This document shows positions 45,794 to 53,434 of a DNA stretch of 64,000 bases, piece by piece. The position numbers and the translations under genes were made by a program. The notes below the pieces were generated by a model, which was not told the DNA's origin, made no database searches, and saw nothing but the letters and a program-made list of their open reading frames with translations. The stretch lies in assembly GCF_001612885.1 (NCBI RefSeq), contig NZ_BDBH01000005.1:434001-498000 (forward strand), written 5' to 3'. How positions within the stretch are numbered: position 1 is the stretch's first letter; the number at the start of each line of letters is the position of its first letter. This DNA is from Nocardia harenae NBRC 108248. Lineage in GTDB: Bacteria; Actinomycetota; Actinomycetes; Mycobacteriales; Mycobacteriaceae.

Positions 45794-46299
45794 CGGGGGA
45801 TCCACTGATCGACCGCTCGTGCTGCCCGGGTGACCAGGCCGCAAGGCTCTGGGAAGCTGTCTCCCAACTGGTCGTCGATGACAAAGATTTGGATAGTGCC
45901 CTGAGCGGTGTCGTAGACGAGATTGCAGTTCTTCGCCTCCGATGCCGCGCCTTGGACGAAGAGCGTCGCGTCCCGGCCGGGCAGGTCGGCGGGGCGGAAG
46001 TCGTGGAACCGGCTGTTGTCGCGGAACTCCGCGAGAGTCTTGTCGGTCGCGAATACGCGCAGTGCATAGCCGTCCGCGCCCCACAGGCACCCGCGCCACC
46101 CCGTCCGGGGTGCTCCGAATGGATTGTCCTCCCGCTGCGCGGGATCGGCCCCTGCCGCGGCGATCGCACTGTCCGGCAGTGTGCACGGATCGAACAGCGC
46201 CACCGGCGTAGGCGTACCCGCCCCCTCCGACGGCGTTTCGCATCCAGCCAGCAGCGGCCCCACCGTGAACGCCAGGAACAAGGTCGACCACCGCCGCAT
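45790..46299 (-). CDS. DUF3558 lipoprotein
   Basis: 169 residues. Lipoprotein signal MRRWSTLFLAFTVGPLLAGC with lipobox LLAGC near residue 20, then the DUF3558 domain (FDPCTLPDSAIAAAGADPAQRE ... GWRGCLWGADGYALRVFATDKTLAEF) with paired cysteines. DUF3558 lipoproteins are typical of Nocardia and Amycolatopsis and often adjoin WXG100/ESX-like genes, as here. ATG 46299 is preceded by GGGAGGGG. Located at the outer face of the membrane. Confidence 0.9.
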   Translation of the reverse strand: MRRWSTLFLAFTVGPLLAGCETPSEGAGTPTPVALFDPCTLPDSAIAAAGADPAQREDNPFGAPRTGWRGCLWGADGYALRVFATDKTLAEFRDNSRFHDFRPADLPGRDATLFVQGAASEAKNCNLVYDTAQGTIQIFVIDDQLGDSFPEPCGLVTRAARAVDQWIPR

Positions 46300-46378
46300 T
46301 TCTGCCCCTCCCACCGATGAATCGTGCACCAAGCATAACGACGGTCCACGGTCACAACCGTGGGTGCCCGAAGCGCAG

Positions 46379-46414
46379 AGCGCCCCGGCCCGCACGATGG
46401 CGGGCCGGGGCGCT
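46379..46414. terminator. Strong GC hairpin after DUF397 gene
   Basis: AGCGCCCCGGCCCGC (46379-46393) and its exact complement (46400-46414) around ACGATG: a 15-bp perfect stem, 16 bases past the DUF397 stop on the minus strand. No T run, as is common in high-GC actinomycetes. Confidence 0.75.
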
Positions 46415-46430
46415 CGGCCGAGCCGACGGC

Positions 46431-46637
46431 TCAGGGGAGGTCGAACTCCCCGCCCCGGACGCCCGCGGTGAACGCGGCCCACTCACCGGGGGTGAAGACA
46501 AGGGCAGGCCCGGCCGGGTTCTTGGAGTCGCGCATGCCGACCAGTCCCCCGTCCAGATGGGCGACCTCGACGCAGTCGTTGCCCCCGGTGCTGAAGGACG
46601 ACTTGAACCACTCGGCATTGGACAGGTCTACGGTCAC
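46431..46637 (-). CDS. DUF397 protein (copy 1)
   Basis: 68 residues: LSNAEWFKSSFSTGGNDCVEVAHLDGGLVGMRDSKNPAGPALVFTPGEWAAFTAGVRGGEFDLP, the complete DUF397 signature. DUF397 proteins pair with XRE-DUF5753 regulators in actinomycetes (the Bld/Wbl-type developmental modules), where the small protein binds or antagonises the regulator. ATG overlaps the regulator stop by 4 bases. About 70% identical by eye to copy 2 at 62676. Confidence 0.95.
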   Translation of the reverse strand: MTVDLSNAEWFKSSFSTGGNDCVEVAHLDGGLVGMRDSKNPAGPALVFTPGEWAAFTAGVRGGEFDLP

Positions 46638-47515
46638 TGCTGGTACTCCCTCGCTATGCGCCGCAGCGCTTGCTTGCTGTCTGCTGGCGACAGGGCGGAG
46701 GCGGCGAGGCGGCTGAACGTCTCGCGGTACTGCGCGATCGCCTCCGGCTTGTCGTAGTACATGTTTCCACGGTAGCCCTCGATGTAGGCCGTCGCCCGCT
46801 CACCGGTGGACGGGTCGAAGTCCAGGAGCGTGAACGGTCCGGGAGCAACGCCGAGGGGGTAGCCGCTGGTGAACGGAAGCAGCTGCACGGTCACGTTGAC
46901 GGGCAGATCGACGATGTGCAGCAGTTGCTCGGCCATCGTCCGCGGACTGCCCACCACGGATCTGACAACTGCCTCCGAGAACAGGAGCCGGACTTCGACC
47001 GGGTTCCGCCGCCTGGTGATGATTCGCTGCCTCGTCTTGCGGATCGTGTACCACCGGTTGAATTCTTCCTCCCCGGCGTCCAGGTAGAACAGGCTATCCA
47101 AAACCCTTGCATAACGCTGGGTTTGGAAGAGTCCACTGATCAGGTCAGGCCGGAAGATGGTGAGCTTGGACGCGGCGGATTCCAGATTGACGTACAGCTC
47201 GAAGTCGGCGCGGATCGCACCGCTGTACTCGTGCCACCACAACCCCTCACCGTCATTGGACGCCGCGACCTGCGCGAGTTCCAGCAGCCCGTCCAGCTTG
47301 TCCGTCGTCTCGTACACCTGGCACAGCGCCTTGATGTCCAGCATTCGGATTCGCCCGGCCTCCCCCTTCTCCAGGCGTTGCAGGGTGCCGGTGCCGCGCT
47401 CGATCAGCCTGGCGGCGTTGGCAATCGATATTCCCGCCTCCAACCGCATGTCCCGGAGGTGACGGCCGAGCTGGCGGCGCGGGATGGTCGTGGATGGCTT
47501 CTTCGGGCTCGGCAT
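46634..47515 (-). CDS. XRE regulator with DUF5753 domain (copy 1)
   Basis: 293 residues. HTH at about 10-65: RRQLGRHLRDMRLEAGISIANAARLIERGTGTLQRLEKGEAGRIRMLDIKALCQVY. The DUF5753 domain follows (WWHEYSGAIRADFELYVNLESAASKLTIFRPDLISGLFQTQRYARVL ... VTVQLLPFTSGYPLGVAPGPFTLLDF). ATG 47515 has GGGGAG 9 bases upstream; ATG 47524 directly abuts it. It is divergent from a three-gene set of small proteins. Close paralogue of the gene at 61795. Confidence 0.92.
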   Translation of the reverse strand: MPSPKKPSTTIPRRQLGRHLRDMRLEAGISIANAARLIERGTGTLQRLEKGEAGRIRMLDIKALCQVYETTDKLDGLLELAQVAASNDGEGLWWHEYSGAIRADFELYVNLESAASKLTIFRPDLISGLFQTQRYARVLDSLFYLDAGEEEFNRWYTIRKTRQRIITRRRNPVEVRLLFSEAVVRSVVGSPRTMAEQLLHIVDLPVNVTVQLLPFTSGYPLGVAPGPFTLLDFDPSTGERATAYIEGYRGNMYYDKPEAIAQYRETFSRLAASALSPADSKQALRRIAREYQQ

Positions 47516-47801
47516 GGGTGGCATCTCCCCGGATTTGTGGGTGGCTCACGAACTGATGGCTGGGCGGCATCGTCGGACGCTGCGGGCCGGTATCTCGCGG
47601 ATAGCTGGGATGCGAATGCCGGACCGGTGGGCGACCCCCTGGGACTTCGGGCCATGTTCCTTGGGCGTCCCATTCCCCCCGTGCCGGCGATTGTAGCCGG
47701 TGTCTACTGGCGGCGGATCGATCTGAGATTCCGCCGGCTTCCCCTTTGTCCGGCGCTCCGGCCGATCCCTTCATCCGGACTACGCAGGGGGCAGGGGTGA
47801 C

Positions 47802-47978
47802 ATGGTTGCAGTAGACGAGCGTTGGCTGAGTTGCGATTTCGATCCCGACCAGCTGACCGCGCACTCCGCGAAACTGATTCTGTCGTTCCACCGGCACCCG
47901 CCGGGCCTGCACTGCCTGCCCGAGATCGCCGCGCTGGCCTTCCTCTCGGAGCCGGCCGCCGGGCACGACTGGGAGTAG
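47802..47978 (+). CDS. 58-residue hypothetical protein
   Basis: MVAVDERWLSCDFDPDQLTAHSAKLILSFHRHPPGLHCLPEIAALAFLSEPAAGHDWE: a soluble small protein with two cysteines and several histidines, family not recognised. A GCAGGGGTG site ends just before ATG 47802. The stop at 47978 is 2 bases before the next start, so it is the first gene of a three-gene set divergent from the XRE regulator. Confidence 0.65.
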   Translation: MVAVDERWLSCDFDPDQLTAHSAKLILSFHRHPPGLHCLPEIAALAFLSEPAAGHDWE

Positions 47979-47980
47979 CC

Positions 47981-48166
47981 GTGGACCGGCATATCCGCAT
48001 CGAGTACGCGGTCGGGGTGATCTTCGACTTCCGCGTCAGTGCCACCGCGGACGGACAGCTGACGAGCACGCTGCACGGCTGGGCGCCGGATGCCCGGATC
48101 ACGGTGGACGATCACGTGACCGACGAGCTGCCCGTGATTCCGTGCGCGGCCTTGTGGGAGCCGTGA
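47981..48166 (+). CDS. Small RHIxIE...PCAxLWE family protein (copy 2)
   Basis: 61 residues from GTG 47981: DRHIRIEYAVGVIFDFRVSATADGQL ... ARITVDDHVTDELPVIPCAALWEP. Related to the protein at 19774-19971, and likewise divergent from an HTH regulator. The function is unknown; the conserved ends (RHIxIE and LPxxPCAxLWE) suggest a folded domain. It overlaps the next ATG by one base (TGATG). Confidence 0.7.
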   Translation: MDRHIRIEYAVGVIFDFRVSATADGQLTSTLHGWAPDARITVDDHVTDELPVIPCAALWEP

Positions 48167-48438
48167 TGTGGTGGCTGGTCACGGTCGGCGCGGCTGGCAT
48201 CTGCGCGGTGCTGTGGTGGGTGATTCACTACGTCGGGTGGCGGGACTTCGAGCCGGGCAGGCATCTGCGCGGCCACGTCGCGGAGGTGCAGCCGGAGCGA
48301 GCCGACGCGGTCGAGCCGATCACCGATGTACTGCCGATCATTGGGGACGACTCGCACACCACCTACTACGACCCGAGCTTCTACCGACTGAGCAACGCGG
48401 TGCGGAACCTGCATCAGGCGCGGAAGACCGGCTCGTGA
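48166..48438 (+). CDS. Single-pass small membrane protein
   Basis: 90 residues: an N-terminal hydrophobic helix (MWWLVTVGAAGICAVLWWVIHYVGW, about 1-25) followed by a cytoplasmic or extracellular polar tail (EPITDVLPIIGDDSHTTYYDPSFYRLSNAVRNLHQARK). No family recognised. ATG 48166 uses the last base of the preceding stop. It converges on the small gene of the zinc-hook ATPase module, with 11 bases between ends. Confidence 0.7.
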   Translation: MWWLVTVGAAGICAVLWWVIHYVGWRDFEPGRHLRGHVAEVQPERADAVEPITDVLPIIGDDSHTTYYDPSFYRLSNAVRNLHQARKTGS

Positions 48439-48449
48439 GACAGCGCGAC

Positions 48450-48788
48450 TCAGGACGTACCCGCCTCCAGCTCGCCGACGATCTCGAGCAGATGCCGCAC
48501 CTCCTGATAGGTGGGCGACAGCTGGTACGCGTGCTGGTGGCAGGCCTCGGACAGCCGCGTCCACGCGTACTGCGAGCGGGCGGGCACGTCGCGCTCGTCG
48601 CGGTAGGCGACCTCGAGGCAGGTCAACCGCGCCTTCGTGCTGGCTTCGCCCGGTTCGATTCCCCTCGCGCGCAACAGATCGTCGACGATCTGCTCCAGCG
48701 CGGTCCTGGTGAGCCAGGCCGCGATCCGGTTGCTGTGCGGAGAGCGCCGGTCGGCCTGCGCCGCCGCCATGACCAGGAGGGTGCTCAC
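48450..48788 (-). CDS. 112-residue partner of zinc-hook ATPase
   Basis: Helical soluble protein: MAAAQADRRSPHSNRIAAWLTRTALEQIVDDLLRARGIEPGEASTKARLTCLEVAYRDERDV ... YAWTRLSEACHQHAYQLSPTYQEVRHLLEIVGELE. It is not assigned to a family with confidence. RLSEACH fits the loose R-x5-H pattern of HEPN nucleases, but that alone is weak. GTG 48788 overlaps the ATPase stop by 4 bases, so the two proteins are made together and probably form a complex. Confidence 0.7.
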   Translation of the reverse strand: MSTLLVMAAAQADRRSPHSNRIAAWLTRTALEQIVDDLLRARGIEPGEASTKARLTCLEVAYRDERDVPARSQYAWTRLSEACHQHAYQLSPTYQEVRHLLEIVGELEAGTS

Positions 48789-51268
48789 TGTGCCGCCTTC
48801 TCGATGTCCTCGACCAGGCGCTGCACGTCCTTGGCCGCCTGTCGCGGGTCTTCGGTGGCGTCGAGACCGGAGTGCATCTTGGGACCCGTGATCTTCAGCG
48901 CGGACTTCTGATACGGGGCGCGCGCCCACCGTTCGAGCACATGGTGCTCCTGCTTCTCGCCGAAGACCCCCAGGATCACCTTGTCCCGCGTACTGCCCGC
49001 CGCTTCCCACTCGCGCTCGAGTGCTTCGAGTTCCCCTCCGGCCTTGATATTCCGGGTGAAGAAGGCGTGCTTGGCCGCCGTTTCGACGGCGAACCGCAGC
49101 ATTCCGGGCAGGGTCCGGCGCATGGCGTCGGCGGGCAGCTTGCCGTTCTCGTACTCCAGCACCAGGCCGAACGCGTCGGCGACGTAGCGGCGCGCGGGGT
49201 CGGTGAGCGTGGTGATCGCCACCTGCGAGTCCTTGCCGCGGTCGACCTCCATGATCGTCGCCGCGACGTTGCCGCGGCGCACCGCCGCGGGCAGGCGGTC
49301 GTCGTGCGAGAGCACGATCACCTGCCTGGTCCGGGCGAGATCGGCGAGCAGCGTCACCAGCCCGTCCACCTTGGCCGGGTCCATGGCCTGCACCGGGTCG
49401 TCGAGCACGAGGAACCGGAACGGCGATTCGGCCAGGGTGGCGCGCGGCAGGAACAGCGCGAGCGCCAGCGCGTGCAGCTCGCCCTGGCTCAGGACGGTGA
49501 GCCCGGCGGCGGGCACGCCGTCGACCATCGAGTCGATGCGCAGCTTGCGCCGGGTGGCGGTCCCCTCCAGGCAGAGATCGCCGATCTCCACATTGCTCTC
49601 CTGGCGCAGCATCGACCACGCCCGCTGCACCCCGTCCCGGATCGGCGCGAGGCGCTCGTTGCGGAGCCGGAGATGGTTCTCGTTCAGCCACTTCTTGGCC
49701 CTGTCGAGTTCTTCGACCACGGCCTTATCGGCGAGCCAGGCCTGCCACGCCGCGCACCACGCCCGCAGCTCGGCGTGCAGCGGCTGCCACCGGTCCTCCC
49801 GCTCGGCCAGGCAGGTGGCCGCGGCCTTGGCGACGGCGTCGACCGCATCACCGAGCGCGACGACATGCGTCTCCAGGTGGTCGGCGAGCTGGGCCATCGT
49901 GGGTGCGTTGCCGATCGCCGCCCAGCGCTGCCACGCGCCCCTGGCGGCGGCGATCGGCTCCGCCAGTTCCGGGACGGCGGAGCTCTCGAGCGCCGCGGGC
50001 ACGGGCCGCAGCGCGCGCAGCGCCTCGCCGCGCGCCGATTCCGCCCGGGCCCTCGCCTCGTTCACCGCGGCGGTGTGCCTGCGTTCCGCGCTCACCGCGG
50101 CGCGACCTTCCGCCGCCCACGTCGCGTCGAGGGTCCCGGCCCGGCATACCGGGCACGGCATGTCGCCGTGCTCGTCGTGGACCTGCAGGGCCTGCTCGAG
50201 TAACCGCAGGGCGGCGTGGGTGCGATCACCGGCCGCGCGGTCGAACTCGCTCGCCTCGGCCGCGCACGCCCGCAGCCGGTCGGCCATCGCGATGGCGTCC
50301 TCGAGAGTGAGCGGGGCGGTCAGCTCCGCGAGCGCGCGCAGCTCCGGGATCGCCCCGGTCGCGGCGGCTTCGCTCGCGTTCAGCAGCTCGCGCAGCCGAG
50401 CCGTGTCGGGGCTCGCCTTCCGCAGCAGCGGCGCCACCGCGGCGGCCCGATCGTCGTCGAGCTGCGCGACCGCGTCGGCGAGTGCCCTGCGCCGCTTCGT
50501 GAGTTCGTCGCCGGGGGCCTTGCGGTCCTTGTGCCGCGCCGCGATTCGATCGAGCGCGGCCGTCAGCTCTTCGACGCCGAGTGCGCGGGAGATGGCGTCG
50601 TGCAGCGCGCTCGGCGTGCCGGTGAGCATGGCGCCGAGCTCGTCGTAGGAGAGGATCGGGCGGAACCGCTCGAGCGGCCCGTCCCAGCCGAGCTCGCCGC
50701 GGCCGAGCTGCTGCTTGCCGCCGCGCCGCTGGGTGCGGACGGTCGGCCGGGTCACGTCGTTCTCGTCGGCGGGCCAGTCGAGGGTGACCGTCACCGGCTC
50801 GTTGCCCTCCTCCACCAGGCGCACCGCGATGCGGGCGGTGCGGTGGTGCAGGTTGCGCCACTCCTCCTGCCACTGCGTCGACTTCTTACCGCTCCAGCGG
50901 TAGGTGCTGTTGGTGAGGGTGAGCTCGAGGGCTTCGGAGATGCTCGACTTCCCGGAGCCATTGCGCCCCGCGACGATGGTCAGACCCGGTTCCGGCCGCA
51001 GCTTCAGGGTCGCGGCGGGCCCGATCCCCCGGAAACCCTCGACCCGCACCTCGTCCAGGAACGTGCGGCGAGCATCGGGCTGCTCGGCGGCGACCTGGGC
51101 GACGACCGGCTGGGCGGGGGTGCCGCCACCGAGATGGTCATCCAGCGCTTCGTCGCCATCGAAGGCGGCCAGGATGAGCAGCCCGACCTCGGCGGGCAGG
51201 TCGGATGCGTCGACCTGGGCGGCGATCCACTGGGCGAGACGTGCGCCGTCCGGGAGGGGATCGGTCAT
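48785..51268 (-). CDS. Zinc-hook ABC/SMC-type ATPase (RloC/Rad50-like)
   Basis: 827 residues. Walker A AGRNGSGKSS with Lys near 107, a coiled-coil-rich centre interrupted by a CPVC zinc hook (Cys about 372 and 375), signature LSQGE near 600, Walker B FLVLDDPVQAMD with Asp 623-624, and the H-loop VLSHDDRLP. A 90-residue N-terminal part precedes the ATPase. The architecture matches Rad50/SbcC-like and RloC-like proteins; RloC is known from type I R-M loci and adds an anticodon nuclease at its C-terminus. The C-terminal 190 residues here are unassigned. Divergent from the methylase/R-M operon by 147 bases. Confidence 0.85.
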   Translation of the reverse strand: MTDPLPDGARLAQWIAAQVDASDLPAEVGLLILAAFDGDEALDDHLGGGTPAQPVVAQVAAEQPDARRTFLDEVRVEGFRGIGPAATLKLRPEPGLTIVAGRNGSGKSSISEALELTLTNSTYRWSGKKSTQWQEEWRNLHHRTARIAVRLVEEGNEPVTVTLDWPADENDVTRPTVRTQRRGGKQQLGRGELGWDGPLERFRPILSYDELGAMLTGTPSALHDAISRALGVEELTAALDRIAARHKDRKAPGDELTKRRRALADAVAQLDDDRAAAVAPLLRKASPDTARLRELLNASEAAATGAIPELRALAELTAPLTLEDAIAMADRLRACAAEASEFDRAAGDRTHAALRLLEQALQVHDEHGDMPCPVCRAGTLDATWAAEGRAAVSAERRHTAAVNEARARAESARGEALRALRPVPAALESSAVPELAEPIAAARGAWQRWAAIGNAPTMAQLADHLETHVVALGDAVDAVAKAAATCLAEREDRWQPLHAELRAWCAAWQAWLADKAVVEELDRAKKWLNENHLRLRNERLAPIRDGVQRAWSMLRQESNVEIGDLCLEGTATRRKLRIDSMVDGVPAAGLTVLSQGELHALALALFLPRATLAESPFRFLVLDDPVQAMDPAKVDGLVTLLADLARTRQVIVLSHDDRLPAAVRRGNVAATIMEVDRGKDSQVAITTLTDPARRYVADAFGLVLEYENGKLPADAMRRTLPGMLRFAVETAAKHAFFTRNIKAGGELEALEREWEAAGSTRDKVILGVFGEKQEHHVLERWARAPYQKSALKITGPKMHSGLDATEDPRQAAKDVQRLVEDIEKAAQ

Positions 51269-51332
51269 GGCGGTGACCTCGTTTCTGATCGGTCCTGCGC
51301 TGTCGGCAGGCTGTACACATGGTCGAGCACAC

Positions 51333-51352
51333 TGTGAATGTTGTCAATCACA
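51333..51352. promoter_or_regulatory. Candidate operator in divergent defence promoter
   Basis: TGTGAATG-TTGT-CAATCACA: 8-bp arms with one mismatch in an AT-rich stretch between the zinc-hook ATPase (start 51268) and the HTH-methylase homologue (start 51416). TGTACAC also occurs twice, near 51312 and 51397. A plausible binding site for the HTH of the adjoining methylase-like protein. Confidence 0.5.
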
Positions 51353-51415
51353 TTACTGATGCTTGATTTTCACCGATGGGCAGTCCAAGATCGTGTTGTA
51401 CACGAGAGGGATGCC

Positions 51416-53434
51416 ATGCCGAACCTGATACCGCCGGTGACCGCCACGGAGATTTCCCAGCTGGCCGGCGTCACCCGCGCCACCGTGAGCAACTGGCGCA
51501 AGCGGCACGACGACTTCCCGAAACCGATCGGCGGCACCGACTTCCGGCCCCTGTTCGACTGGAACGCGGTGCAGGCCTGGCTGGCCGAGCGCGGCCAGGA
51601 TGCCGCCGACACCCCGCTCCTGACCCTGCGGACGCAGCTGCGCTCGACGCTGTCCAGCGCGGACGCACAGGCCCTGATCACCCAGTTAACTCCGACCGGA
51701 ACCGGTTGGGCATCGGCTGAACACCGGACTACCGCTGCCGTCTCCGGCGTGCTGCGGACGCTGGCCGAGGTCGCGGAATCCGAGGGGCCGCGCGCGGCGC
51801 TCCAAACCCTGGCCGACCACGCGAACGGCGGCGAGCAGAACGTCGGCCTCTATCGGACGCCCGAGCCGGTCGCCACCCTCATGGCCGATCTACTGCGGCC
51901 ACTCGGGGCCGGGCTGGTGCGCGTGCTCGACCCCGCCTGCGGGAGCGGTTCGCTGCTCATCGCCGCCGCGGCGACGGGCGCCACGGAACTCTATGGCCAG
52001 GACATCGCGGAGAACCAGGCGGCGCTCGCCCGGCTGGCGGTGCCCGCCGAGACCGATATCGAGCCGGACATCGCCGTCGGCGACAGCCTGCACAGCGACG
52101 CCTTCCCCGAGCTGTCGGCGGACGCGGTGCTGTGCAGTCCGCTGAGCGGCCGTGACTGGGGCGCGGATCGCGCCCGCATCGACGACCCGCGCTGGATATT
52201 CGGCGTCCCGCGGCGAACGGACTCGGAATTCGCCTGGATACAGCACGCGCTCGCGCATCTGCGCCCCGGCGGGTTCGCCGTGCTGCTCCTCCCGGCCCTG
52301 GCCGCGTCGCAGCCGTCCGCCAGGCGGATTCGCGCGGCCCTGCTCCGCGCCGGCGCGCTCCGGGCCGTCATCGCCCTGCCCCCCCGGCTCCCCCAGCTGC
52401 TGTGGACGCGGTTGACCCTGCAGCTCTGGATCATGGCGAAACCGGACCCCGACGCGCCACCGCCCGACGCCGTCCTGCTGGTCGACACAGCCGGGAGTGA
52501 GACCGCGCAGAGCGCGGCGGGCGAGGCGCTCGACTGGCCGCCGATCGCCGACACCGTCCGGCGCGTCTGGTCGGCGTTCGCCGCGGGGCGGCAGGCGGAG
52601 GCCGAGGAGCCGGGCGTGGCGACCGTCGTCCGGGTCGTCGACCTGCTCGACGAGGAGGTCGATCTCGCCCCGGGGCCGCGGGTGCGGCTGGCCATCGATC
52701 CCGGCGTCGTCGCCAGGGAGGCCGACGCCGCACTCGCCCGGCTCCGCACCGCCATCGCCGACCTGACCGCGGCCGCCGAATCCGTCGGCCGGCTCACGGG
52801 AGTCCCGGGCGCGACCTGGCGCACCGCGACCGTCTCCGACCTGGCGTCGGGCGGAGCCATCCGCGTGCTGCGCACTCCCTCGAAAGCGGCCGGGGCCGAT
52901 GACGGCGCCCTCCGGCCCGCCCTCACCGGCCGCGATATCGCCACCGGCGCCCCGGCGTCCGGCGCCGTGCGCGCCGACGCAGCGACCCCCGCGATCGACA
53001 TCGAGGTCGACGACATCCTGGTCCCCACCGCGCGCACCGCACGCGGCCCCGCCTTCCGCATAGCGGGCCCCGCCGAAGCGGGCCTCGCCCTCGGCCCGCA
53101 CGCCCAGATCGTGCGCACCGACCCGCAGCGCTTCGACCCCTGGTTCGTCGCCGGCTTCCTCGGCGGCCTCGACGACATCGCCGCCACCGGCACCACCGGT
53201 ATCCACTCCGCCCTGCACCGCACCCGAATACCGTTGTTGCCACCGGCCGAGCAGCGACGCTACGGCGCGGCATTCCGGGACGTGCACCACCTGCGGGCGA
53301 CCCTGACCAGCGCGGGCGCCGCCGTGGACCACATCACCGAGACCGTGACCACCGGCCTGGTCGCCGGCGCGCTGGCACCGGCCGCCGACAACACGAACAA
53401 GAACGCGAACAATTCTCGAGGAGGCAGTGAGTGA
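51416..53434 (+). CDS. HTH-N6-adenine methylase homologue lacking catalytic NPPF
   Basis: 672 residues. N-terminal HTH (about 8-55: VTATEISQLAGVTRATVSNWRKRHDDFPKPIGGTDFRPLFDWNAVQAWL), then an HsdM/Eco57I-like methylase domain with intact SAM motif I LDPACGSGSLL (Asp near 172). Motif IV, normally (N/D)PP(Y/F), reads SPLS at 241-244 (DAVLCSPLSGRDWG), so base methylation is unlikely. The C-terminal part (about 440-650) resembles a specificity/HsdS half (ALTGRDI ... DDILVPTARTARGPAFRI ... TTGIHSALHRTRIPLLP). ATG 51416 follows AGAGGG. It overlaps hsdM by 4 bases. Possibly a DNA-recognition or regulatory subunit. Confidence 0.85.
   Translation: MPNLIPPVTATEISQLAGVTRATVSNWRKRHDDFPKPIGGTDFRPLFDWNAVQAWLAERGQDAADTPLLTLRTQLRSTLSSADAQALITQLTPTGTGWASAEHRTTAAVSGVLRTLAEVAESEGPRAALQTLADHANGGEQNVGLYRTPEPVATLMADLLRPLGAGLVRVLDPACGSGSLLIAAAATGATELYGQDIAENQAALARLAVPAETDIEPDIAVGDSLHSDAFPELSADAVLCSPLSGRDWGADRARIDDPRWIFGVPRRTDSEFAWIQHALAHLRPGGFAVLLLPALAASQPSARRIRAALLRAGALRAVIALPPRLPQLLWTRLTLQLWIMAKPDPDAPPPDAVLLVDTAGSETAQSAAGEALDWPPIADTVRRVWSAFAAGRQAEAEEPGVATVVRVVDLLDEEVDLAPGPRVRLAIDPGVVAREADAALARLRTAIADLTAAAESVGRLTGVPGATWRTATVSDLASGGAIRVLRTPSKAAGADDGALRPALTGRDIATGAPASGAVRADAATPAIDIEVDDILVPTARTARGPAFRIAGPAEAGLALGPHAQIVRTDPQRFDPWFVAGFLGGLDDIAATGTTGIHSALHRTRIPLLPPAEQRRYGAAFRDVHHLRATLTSAGAAVDHITETVTTGLVAGALAPAADNTNKNANNSRGGSE

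Noticed and set aside
48785..49350. Anticodon nuclease (PrrC/RloC) domain at the ATPase C-terminus
   Set aside because: The expected Arg-x3-Glu ... His arrangement could not be located convincingly, so only an RloC-like architecture is claimed.
51080..51268. N-terminal 60-70 residues of the zinc-hook ATPase as a separate small gene
   Set aside because: The frame is continuous with the ATPase domain and no stop or internal ribosome site separates them.
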